From assembly GCA_946811185.2 (NCBI GenBank), contig OX328109.1, forward strand, positions 38,734,129-38,798,128: DNA of 64,000 nt, written 5' to 3'. A program made the translations under genes and the position numbers. The notes below the pieces were generated by a model. That model saw nothing but the letters and a program-made list of their open reading frames with translations, did no database searches and was not told where the DNA came from. Source of the stretch: Hippopus hippopus. Lineage: Eukaryota > Mollusca > Bivalvia > Cardiida > Cardiidae. The number at the start of each line of letters is the position of its first letter. The stretch's first letter is position 1. Shown piece by piece: positions 13,101 through 25,100 of this stretch.

Positions 13101-16100
13101 AACCAGCATTTTCTCCTTTTCCTGTAATGTTTTCTACTCTATCAAAGAGAAACTCTACCATTCGAGCCACTTTTATTTTGTCGTCTGCAAATCCTTTAAA
13201 TTTGGTTAACCCTTTACCAAACAATCCCTGGTTTTTACGACCCTGAGAAAGAAGCTTTTTGAAAACATTGTGGGAAAAGGAGAAAATGCTGGTAACCAGC
13301 ATTTTCTCCTTTTCCCACCATGTTTTCTTTCCTTCCCAAAACAATTTTCAATTTTTGGGTGTCATCAATTTTGTCATCTGCAAATGCTTCCAATTTGCAC
13401 TAGTCTAAAATTATGTCGTTTGGTAAAGAGTTAAGTCAATATTTTGCCGTTTGGTAAAGAGTTAATGGTGGCTCACACTGTGAGCTTTGAAAGGATACAA
13501 AAAGTTTTGGGAAAAGGAGAAAATGCTGGATACCAGCAGTTTCTTTTCCCCTGGTTTTTTCAAAAGCTTTTCTACAGGGTCGTTAAAACATGGGATGGTA
13601 AGGAATCTACAACCTTAAGGAAAAAGATTCTAAGGAATATTGTAGGAAAAAAAGTAAATGCTGGTTTCCAGCAATTTCTCCTTTTCCCTCAATATTTTCT
13701 GTGCTTTCCAAACACATTTATTGGTGCCTGCAAATGCTTTCAATATGGATACGTCTGCAATTTTGCTAGTAAAAAGTTAAATGGTACTCAATGCTGCTTT
13801 CAACAGAAAAGCATTTTTGATAGGAGTAATTGTTTGATACAGGCAGCAGATGTTTTTCCTCATTTTTTTCAAAGACTGTCGACTATGGGCATGTAAAATA
13901 TTGTTTAACTCTTTTACTACTGAATAAATAAACTGCATTTTCTCAATGGCCACAAATACAGTTCTGCCACAAGATCAAGACACAGTTCTGTCATAATTTA
14001 GAACAAAGCAGTGGACAGTGAAAATCAGAGATCAGACTGCACATTCTGTGAAAAGAGTTAAAATTTTAACATAAATCAGTCCTAAAGTATAACCTCACCA
14101 TTCTGATATGATAACTGTATCTTTACTCAGCTTGGCCTCATAAAATCCCACCCAGGTATGAGTTAGCCCCCTTGGAATGTACAAGTTATCTGTGGCTATC
14201 TTAACTACTTTGTTCAAACTCTGCAATGCTGACCTGTAACAAGAAATATTGATTGTTTGTCTACATGTAAATCATTAAAACCCTGTACTAAAGCTATTTA
14301 AAACATTCTGGGAAAAGTATAAAATATTGTTTATGAGCATTTTCTCTTTTTTCCATACTTGTTCTTCAATAATTTAATCTTAGATCAATTTGGTCATTTG
14401 GGAGACATTTGTCATAATGCAAGTTCTTTCAATTTTAACAAACCAAAGAGTCTGTTTGCTTTTAAAGAGTTAAAACTTAAAGGCCCATTAGCCATCGAAA
14501 GTAAAAACTGTGGGTGTTAAAATGCATTAAGTTAAATCATACCATTTGAAAGTATGGTAATTGTTGTAGAGGTGACAATCTGTTATTGTACGGTTGATAT
14601 AAGTGTTAGGTATGGGCAGAAAAATGATCTTTTTTAAAAATAAGAAAAAAGTTGCCATCTTTTGCTTACTTTCAAAGAAAAAATCTACCATTCATGGTTC
14701 ATCTAATATGTAGTCTGCAAATCCTTGAAAACTGGACAAGTCTAAAATTTTCTGGTGAAAGGTTGATTTACTTACCACATAGCTTGAACTGACACAGGTT
14801 TGAATATATGAACATTGTGATCTGCCTTGACACTGAAGCCCCTGAAATGAAAAAATTACCTATGTAACTATGTATTCTTGGGCTAAAACATAGGACTAGG
14901 CCAATGACTTTTAGACCATTGATAGTAGTCATTGCCCATTCAAAACTCCAAAAACTGAAAGGTCCAATCAATTTTATTCATGTAGGAAAGCTACAAATGG
15001 CTTTGAGTTAAAGTTTTTCATAGTACTAGTAAAGGAAATCCAAGTTCCATATCCATGGTAACCAGCATTTTCTCCTTTTCCCACCATGTTTTCTACCCTA
15101 TGGAAGACAAATCTTATGTTTTGAGTTACATTTAACTTGTCGTCTGTAAACGCTTTCAATTTGGACAAGGCTAAAAATTTGCCATCTGGTATAGAGTTAA
15201 CTCAAAAGCAAGACAGCAAAGTTTTAGACTTGACAAAACTGACAGTATTTGCAGACAGCAAATTTAATGTGGCTCCAACATTATGAGGTTGTCTCTGACA
15301 GGGTAGAAAACATTGTGGGAAAACACGAAAATGCTGATTTCCAGTATTTTCTTCTTTTCCCCCCATGGAGTTTTTACAAGCCTTCGTCTTCAGTGTCGTA
15401 AAGACAGGATTGTTTGAGAGATGGTTTTAACTCTTTACCACACAATCCCAAGTTTTAATGACCCTGAGAAAGAAGCCTTTTGAAAACATTGTGAGGTGGA
15501 AAAGAAAATGCTGGTAACCAGCATTTTCTCCTTTTCCCACAATATTTTTTACCTATTCAAGAATATATACTTTAATTTGAAAAACATCTGAATTGTCGTT
15601 TGTAAATATGTACCTTCAATATTGACAGTCTAAAATTTTGATGTGTGGTGAAGGGTTAAACAACTATGAGTAAGAAATAAAACTCAGGCTGTAACAAAAA
15701 ATTTCTCACCCATCTCCGTCCAGCTCTATATTTGTGTGCGCCCAGATTGGAACAATGAGCCCGATCTCTATTTTCTCCCCGAGGTTTATACCCAGTATGA
15801 CAGACTCCTCAGTATCCTGTCTGCCTATACATGACACCACAGCTAGGTAGCGGGTATGGGCTCCTTCTAACTTCACGGCCTGAAATAAGAAATTTTAAAC
15901 AGCTGTTACCTCATAGGCCAATTTATCTCTACTATCAAGTTTGTTTCCTAATTTACCTTTTACCTTTGTTTGTTTGTTTGTATTGGAGTCTAACACCATT
16001 TTAACAGCTTAGGTTATATCAAGGGGGCCAGTGCACCTACACATTATTTCCTGGCTTTCTCACACCACTACTGACACAACTTTCTTTCCAAGCCACTGAC

Positions 16101-19100
16101 TACTTCCTCAGCCGCATCAGGGGTGAGAGGCAAAAAAATTGCCTGAAAGGAAGGTTACCACAACCAGGTATCAAACACGCAACCACCAGGTCACCAGTTA
16201 AATAGGCTTACCACTGAGTTTTCCGTCCAGGCTTACCCCTCATAACAAAATCCCAAGTTTTAATGACCCTAAAAAAAGGCCTTTAAAAAACATTGTAGAA
16301 AATGGAGAAAATGCTACTAAGCAGCAATTTCTCCTTTTCCCACACTTATTTGTCTATTTTCAAAAGCAAATTCTATGACTTCAACGCCATTTGATTTGTC
16401 ATCTGCCAATGCTAAACAAGTCTAAATTTTGTCATGTGGTATAGGGTTTAACTCTTTACCAAACGACAAAATTATAGACGTCCAAATTGAAAGCATTTGC
16501 AGACGACAAAATGATTGTGACTTAAAAATTGAAATTCCTTTTGGGAAGGGTAGAAAACATTGTGGGAAAAGGAGAAAATGCTGGTTACCATCATTTTCTC
16601 CTTTTCCCACAATGTTTTCAAAAGACTTCTTTCTCAGGGTCGTTAAAAGTCAGGATTGTGTGGTAAAAGGTTTAAAAAATGATAGCTTCATAAGAACTTA
16701 CAGTTGAAATCTGGAAATGACACAGCAAGGAGGAGAAAATGCTTATAAATTCAAATAGCTGCAAAAAGAATTAATAAACATATCAAACTTGCAAACAATT
16801 TTCATGTGCAGTTCTTCCTTTTACCAGAGTGTTTTAGACAGTGGTCAGACCAAAACTATTCATCTGCAGCAGGTAAGCTGCCAACTTACCAAAAGGACAT
16901 CAAAACCACTTGTAAAGATTGTACCACTTTAACAATTTACCGCACAATGCTGAATTTTAATGAGCCTGGGATAGCAGCCCTTGGTAAACATTGTGGGAAA
17001 AGGAGAAAATGCTGGTAACCAGCATTTTCTCCTTTTCTCACAGTGTTTTCTACCCTATCAAAGAAAAATTGCGCCATTTGAGCCACACTCAAACTGTAGT
17101 CTGCAAAAGTTTTCAATACAGACAAGGCTTTAGTTTTGTCGTTTGGTAAAGTGTTAAACTATAACAAAACAAAGCCTTCTAAAACACTATGAGAAATGGG
17201 AAAATATGCTAGTAACCAGCATTTCTTCCTTGTCTTATAATGTTGTCAAACCTTTCAAAGAAAAATCCCATTATTTGAGCATATTTATAATGTCGTCCTC
17301 AAATGCTTTCATTTTCGACATACATAGAGGATCTTACATGAGTGTTTATGTATTATAATTTTAATCAAACGAGTTGACTAAAATTGTATGATGCCAGCCT
17401 TGGCGAGCGTCAAATACATTTTAGTCAACAAGTTTGATAAAAATGATAATACATAAACATGAATGTGAAATTCTATTTATCACATAAAACGAATGCCAGA
17501 CAAAAAGTATCCTGCTTCATCACCTTTTGCCTATATACCGTTCATGGTTCCATGTTTACAATTGTTGTTCGGTTTCAAATGTGTACATACACAAGTAGAT
17601 AGCCCCACGACACTTACACCGAAAGTAGAATAAAACTGTCTCTAGAGGGGGTTAGTGTGACTAATTCAGCAAATTTTGTTGTTTTAAAAAAGCTTTCCTG
17701 TATTTCTGCAGCTTTCGCTGCATTTCTGCAGCTTTCGCTGCATTTCTTGCTTTTTATTAAACATGAAAATCAAAAACTATCCACGTGCATACTTCTTAGC
17801 AACAATGACGTCATTTTTTCCGCAAAAACGGCGTAGTAGTACAATTTCCAGCATTTCCTGTGGTTGGTTTCTCAAGCTTCACTCGCTCAAAAAACGGTAA
17901 TACACTAGTGTATTATCAAAAATAAGTCATGGTTTAATACACTGCCGGGGGAGGTTTTATGAGATAAATATATATATCTTAATTTTTTTGTATACTAAAA
18001 AGCTAAATCTTTACCAAACGACAAAATTCTAGAAGAAATTGAAAGCATTTGCAGGCAACAAAAGGAATGTAGCTCAAATGATAATTTCTGTCTTTGAAAT
18101 GGCAAATTACCAGCATTTTCTTATTTTCCCAAAATGTTTTCAAAAGGCTTTGTTTTCAGGGCTGTTAAAACATTGGATTGTGTGGGTAAAGGGGTAAAAG
18201 TTTTTTCAATTGAGGTCTGCCGCAAGACAAATAACATCAGCTGGAGACAATGAATGTTTTCATCCGAAACACACCAAATCACAAACAAGGAAAGAAGGAA
18301 ACAAAACACCGTACCACTTTAATCGTGTCATTTGGCCGCAGTAAGCTGAACATGGCCTGAAGATGCGTCTGGATATCTCCTGTAATTAATAAAGAAAAAA
18401 AAATCAAAGTACTGAAATCACTGAATATTGCATACCTGTCCCAAGATTTTTTTCCATTTTGTTTCTTCATCTATCGTCGCAACTTGTTGGCCACATGGGC
18501 TATTCCCTCAAAAGACTGTTAGTTATGGCGCACAGGATAGTGCAAGATACAAGATAAAAACCATTCTAAGTTATACTATTTCTCTGATATGCTCTGTGTA
18601 TAGCACCATCAAACAAGACCGATGTTTAAAGACTCACCCCCAGGACTATTTTTAATTTTAATTGGCCAATCAAACCCACAACCCAAAGTAGCCAGAGATT
18701 TTGTCACAAGTCTCACACACTACCGCTTTAGCTATACAGGCTGGTTGTACCTGTTCAACCTACTGATTTTTTGTTTATCTGGTTGCCTTTATGGATGATG
18801 CATCCAGACTGCCATTAGTTTCGGTATGTTACAAGGGATAGTGCAAAATACATAATACCCATCTGATGTTACATCTGGTTTTTTCACAAGTTCTCCACAG
18901 AGCACTGTCATATGGAGCCTAGATTCAACAACTATCCTGGATGACTATTGGAAACTTAAGTTGGTCATCCACAGGAATCATGCTTCTGCCTTACCACTAT
19001 TTATAAGAATAACCTTACACTCTGTACCAGTTGAGCTCATTTGCATATATGTGTAAAGGGAGGTAAGAGAATAAATAGTAACACTAACCCTGACTTTTGG

Positions 19101-22100
19101 AATCTTTCTTTGCATAAGTTCTTTCATAGTCACTTTGTGGCAGAATAAAGGCAGCACCTTTCACTGTGAAGTAACTTTCACTGAAACTGCAAGGGATAAA
19201 AAAAAATACCCTTTATCAAACAATCCCCAGTTTATCAACGACCTTAACTCTTAACCAAATGAGCAAAATTTTAGACTCATATAAATTCAAAGCATTTGCA
19301 GATGACAAATCATATGAATCTAAATTGAAAGGATTTTTCTTTGTGTGAGTAAAAAACTTTGAGGAAAAGGGAGAAATGCTGGTTATGTTAGCATTTTCTC
19401 CTTTTCCAACTAAAGGCTTTTTCCTCGGGGTCCTTAAAACTCAGGATTGTTTGGCACAGAATGAAGGATTTGAAAAACATAGTGGGAAAAGGAGAAAATG
19501 TTGGTAACCAGGTTTGATCCTCAGGTTTGATTCTCACAGGGGATTTTACAGAGTGTCTTTGAGCAGATCACTTCAAAGCCCGAGCACAGTCCTGGTAAAG
19601 TTCAGGACATACAAAGTCAAGTTTAAATGTCACTGTGACATAACTGAAATAATTCTAATAACAAGCTGTGTTAACTCTTTACCAAACAATAAAAATTTAG
19701 ACTTGTCCAAGTGGAAAGCATTTGCAGAAACAAATGTGGTAAAAGAGATGAAATTATTTTTTGGAAGTGTGGAAAATATTGTGGGAAAAGGAGAAAATGC
19801 TGGTTTCCAGCATTTTCTCCTTTTCTCACAATGTTTCAAAAACCTTCATCTTCAAGGTCATTAAAATTAAGGATTGTGTGGTAAAGGGTTAAACACCATT
19901 CAATAGATCCCTCAATCAATTATCAAGCAGTTGATCATGTCAGTTTTTGAAATTGCCACCATTTGGGTCTTTCTTTCAGACTGACAGTGTCTGTTTGGTT
20001 CCTTTGGCACTTTAACTCTTGACCAAAATGGAGAATTTCACACTTGTCACACTTGAAAGTATTTGCAGACGAAAAATCAAATGTGACCCAAATGATGGAA
20101 TTTCTCTAAGATAGGGTAGAAAACATTGTGGGAGAAGGGAAATACTGGTTTCCGGCATGTATTTCTTTTCCCACAATGTTTTCAAATGGCCTCTTTCTTA
20201 AGGTCCTTAAAACTCAGCATAGTGTGGTACAGGGTTAATAGGTAAGTTGTGATTTTCCAAATATAGGTAATAAATAACAACTAGCACATTTGGATTTCAC
20301 CCATTGATTACATTATCTAAAACATAATTATCTAAAATTCTACATTATAATCTAGCAAAGTTAAAGTACATAAAGGCATAGATATATTTTATATATCTAG
20401 TACAAGCTAGCATTATATAAACTATATGTGTGAGTCAATGGAATAATTTCATTTGAAAATGGCATTTTCTTCTTAGTACCTATTTATAATAATTTGTTTA
20501 ACCCCTAACTATACCACAAAATTTCGGACTTCTTCAAATTGAAAGCAATATGCAGACGCAAAATTAATTCCCTCTAAAATTGTGGGAGTTGTGTTAGACA
20601 GGGCAAAAAACATTTTGTGAAAAAGAGAAATGCTGGATACAATAAAGAAAAAAATAGTACCACAAGTGGGTACATACGCTCTGCTGCGGTTGCTTGATTT
20701 TCAGTGAAAATTCTATGTCAAAAAAGTGGGCATAACTGTGTCAAAAATACTTAGATGGTTATTTGTCCTTCTTGTATGAGTTCCCCTTTTGATGGTTAAT
20801 AACTTGTCTGTTTTTGAAGCGAATATCTTCCAGAATAACAGAGATAATTATTACAAAATGTCAATGTTTTTGCACAACGACGCAGATACTGATGCAGACA
20901 ACTATGACGCCACTGGGGCTATGACAATACCCCTTCATTTTCTTCAAAAACACCTGAGCTAGAAATACTGGTTTTCATAAGCTTTCTACAGTTGTTAAAA
21001 GTCAGAATTGTGTGGTAAAAGGTTAACAAAAAAAAAAAAAATTATAAAATGACTCAAAGAAAATCACAACTGATTTTTCTTACATGTTTTTTTTTTACTC
21101 CGTAACATTTTCTTTGTCATAAAAAACCTTACATACATGAACATAATACTGATCTAATCTTTCTCATCTTCTCACAAAAATGAAATTAAAACATTAAAAC
21201 AGAACAGAGGCTGAAACAAGATGGTGGCAAATGAAAAATTCATTCCTTTACTAAACAATAAAGTTTCAACCCTTTACCAAACAATCCGGACTTTTAACGA
21301 CTCTTCAAAGAAGCCTTTTGAAAACATTATGGAAAAAGGAGAAAATGCTGGAAATCAAAAACAGAAATCATCATCTGAGCTACAATGAATTTGTCATCTG
21401 CAAACACCTTTGAATTGGACCTATCTAAAATTCACCTGTGTGTTAATGAGTTGAAAATGATTCAGCCATGAACTACCTAATACAATTTCATGTAATGGAA
21501 TGTGACAGAATTATGGAATTACAAAGCTTTGTAGCTTGACCCAGTACAAAAACAGTGTAATTCATCCTAGTTTCTGTCAAACAGTTCTGTAGCAATCAAA
21601 CAATCCATTTACTCATTATGAGCAATCAGCCAATCAGCAACACATTTTGGTAACAGCATTATACTTTCTAAACATTTTGCCTGCTTCCTCAATAAAACAA
21701 TCAAACAAGAAGGAAAAACTACTCATTTAAGCCTGTTTCTCCCTTTTGAAGCAATATTTTTTTAAAAAACAGGACAAGAAATGCTGTCTGATAAAGTTTA
21801 TGAGGTACAGTAAAAATATGACTGAACAACTTTTGTTTAACTCTTTACCAAATGACAATATTTTAGACTCGACCAAATTGAAAGCATTTGCAGGCAAGAA
21901 AATTAATGTGACACAAAAATTGAAGTTTATTTTGGATAATGTAGAAAACATTGTGGGAAAAGGAGAAAATGCTGGTTACCAGCATTTTCTTCTTTTCCCA
22001 CAATGTTTTTAAGAGACTTTTTTCTCAGGGTCGTGAAAACTTGGGATTGTGTGGTAAAGGGTTAAAGATTAATCCTTACAGCCAGAGAGCAAAAAATGCT

Positions 22101-25100
22101 ATTATAACTAACAAAAAGTGTAGAATAGCTCAGCAGCTCTACTAAAGCCATTAAAATGACTGCACTTGATAAAGAGTTATGGCCTACACAAGTTTTTACC
22201 ACAAAGGGAGATCACTGAAAATAGATGGGGTAACCCATTTACAATTCTTAAATGCATCTCTCCTTCTCTAAGTCCTAAGCATTCCTATTCATTATCACCA
22301 AAATATCTCAAGTGGTAGAGAAGATTTGATCTTAAGAAAATTTAACAACCATGGGAGATAACTCAAAAATACAGTCAGAGTTGTCTTTCTTGTATGCGAC
22401 ATATCTACTTATAACCTTTACAGCTTGATGAAGAATCACGAAAATATATCAACCCGTTAAACAGTTATGGCCTGCACAAAATTTGACAACTATGGGAGGT
22501 GACTCATGGAATCAACTGAGAATTGTGACCTTGACTTTTAATCTGGTGACACAGTTCTAGCATGCAACACATTGTCTATCCATGGTAATCTTTTATTGTA
22601 ATAATTTTGACACCCAAGTAAGTTGGCAGGACTTGAACAACCATCGTAAGTTCACAGGTGACCTTGACCTTTCAGCTAGCAAAATGGTTTTGTGAGCAAC
22701 ACATTGGCTATGCATGGTGATCATTTGTGCCATAACATTCAGAAATCCAACCATGCATGTCACACTCATGGGCAGGACAGGAACACCTGTTATCACTATA
22801 ATTACAGCAAATATTGACGAAGTTCAACCAAGCACTGTGACCTTGCTCTTTGAGCTGGTGACATGGTTGTTGCCTGCTACACATCATCTGTCAATGTTGA
22901 TCATTTGTGCAAAATTATATTCAATCGGACCATGTCATCACTATAATTGTTACAAATATTGACAAAGTTCAACCAAGCACTGTGACTTTGACCTTTGAGC
23001 TGCAGACACAGTAACATTGCATGCAACACATTGTCTATCCATGATGATCACTGTGCAAACTTATTTTAGAACCTAACCATACACCTGAAAGTCATTGGCC
23101 AGACAGGAACACCTGTCTGCACTATAATGTAGCAAATTTTGACGAAGTCTAACCAAGCACTGTGACCTTGACCTTTGAGCTGGCAACACAGCTGTTGCAC
23201 CTGAAACATCGTCTATCCAGTGCTAAACTATTTTAAAACTAAACCATGCCCCTGGAGGTTCTTTGCCAAACACAAATATCACTATTTACTGAACACACAC
23301 ACATATGCCCCCCCCCCCCCACCCCATTCATGGCCGGGGCATAAAAATCCTGAGTTTTAACAAAACTCAACAAGAAGGCTCCTGAAAACATCGTGAGAAA
23401 AGAAGCAAATGCTTAGATTGAGTTTTTCCTACACTTTTAAAGAAACAACTCCAAGCACTTGAGCCTTCACTAATTTGTTGGTGCAAGTCTAAAATTTAGT
23501 TATGTGGTAAATAGTTAATTCATACTGATTATTTAAATCTTACAAGGATGTTTTTAAGAGGTGTCTGCCTAAAATTTGTATCAGGATGTACTTGGTGATC
23601 TCTTTTCTTTTTCCTATCAAATTCCGGAATGAATCTTGTACTGCATAATTTCTATTTATTCATGCACAGACAATGCAGGAATATCAAGCTCACACTCAGT
23701 GACCTTATCTTAGAAAAAGAGAGAAAAGTTTGGGACAGGGTTATAATTAATATCCAAAATGCAAGTTCCCCTTTAACAATTGACAAAACTTTGAACTTGT
23801 CCAAGTCAAACTACAATGCAGACAATATCTTAAATATGGCTTATTTTGGTTGGATTTGTCCCTAAAATGCCATAAAACATTATCCCTGTTTTTCAACTCC
23901 TTCAGAGATGTATGTCATCCTTTGAGCCACATTTAATTATGTCGTCTGCAATTAGGCTTTCAATTTGGACATGTCTAAAATTTTTTCATTTAGTATAGAG
24001 TTAAGAAGAAGACCATCAGGTTACCAGTATTTTCTCCTTTTTGCCACAATGTTTTCTACCCTGTGAAAGAACTTCGGATGTGTTGTATCACTTCAGAATT
24101 TGTCGTCTGAAGACACTTTCAATTTTGTAATGAGTCTAGAATTTCTCGTTTGGTAAAGAGTTAAATAACTTTCAAATATAAATATAATTATGGTATATTT
24201 TTACTGATTCAGGACTATCAGTTTCATTCACTTAATTTAGTACTTTTAAAATCCACAAGGCCATAGCATCTTCCACTTGTTCGTATTAATTAAAACTGAC
24301 TACAAATCAAATTTGGTTCAAATTAAGAGATTTGTCATTCAAAGGGTTATCAGTGGCTACCATTATTCTCTCCTTTTTGCCATAATGTCTTCAAAACTTC
24401 TCCTCTTTGGGCTCTAGGCAAATCAAAGCATCGATAGTAAAAGGAATAACTTTTTTTTTTATCATAAAAAGGATTAACTTTTGTACCATGCAAACCGGAC
24501 ACCATTTTTCTTCCTAGTCATGCTGCATTTTTTTCTGAACACCTATACTAATGAATTTAAACCCTTTGCCCATCAATCCAAAGTTTTAGTGACCCTCTTG
24601 GCAAAGAAGAAAATGGTGTTAACCAGTATCTTCTCCTTTTCCAACAATGCTTTCTACCTTGTCAAAAACAAACCTCACAATCTCAGCCAAATTGGATCCA
24701 ATGACAAATGGATGAATTACTTGTATGAGCTATTTCCCATTTGTCACAGTATTTTGTAAAAGCATAGCAAGCTACAGCTAAAGCATCTAAAGACATATGC
24801 GTAAGAGAAAATGGAGGAGGGGCGGCCCATTTATGACGATATTCAGTATATTTATGAAGATTTAGACCATATCGATCGCAAATAACCTTCGGAATCTGAA
24901 TTCAAAGACTCACAATCTGACTGGCTGAGATATTTTGTCTCAGCAAATCAGATAGTTAGTCTTGGAATTGACCTAGCTGAGCAGAGCTGTGTTACATTTC
25001 ACTGCATTTTAGATTGAGATAAAATAGGTAATTCGGAAAACATCATGACTCTTCTCTCCTGAAACACTGGAGGATGTTTCCTACAATTTCTTTTGCCTTA

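Larger units (their letters stand above)
12948..13602 (+). mobile_element. TTAA MITE, outer member of a three-level nest
   Basis: Arm A (GGACTTGTCAAAATTCAAAG, GCATTTGCAGG) stops at TTAA 13013-13016 and resumes at 13462 as TTAATGGTGGCTCAC, the expected continuation. It then runs through a hairpin (GCTGGATACCAGC) to GGGTCGTTAAAACATGGGAT. Confidence 0.88.

Noticed and set aside
23270..23335. CA and C homopolymer tracts as the start of a CRISPR-like or regulatory array
   Set aside because: Plain simple-sequence DNA at the end of a diverged tandem array, with no spacer structure.
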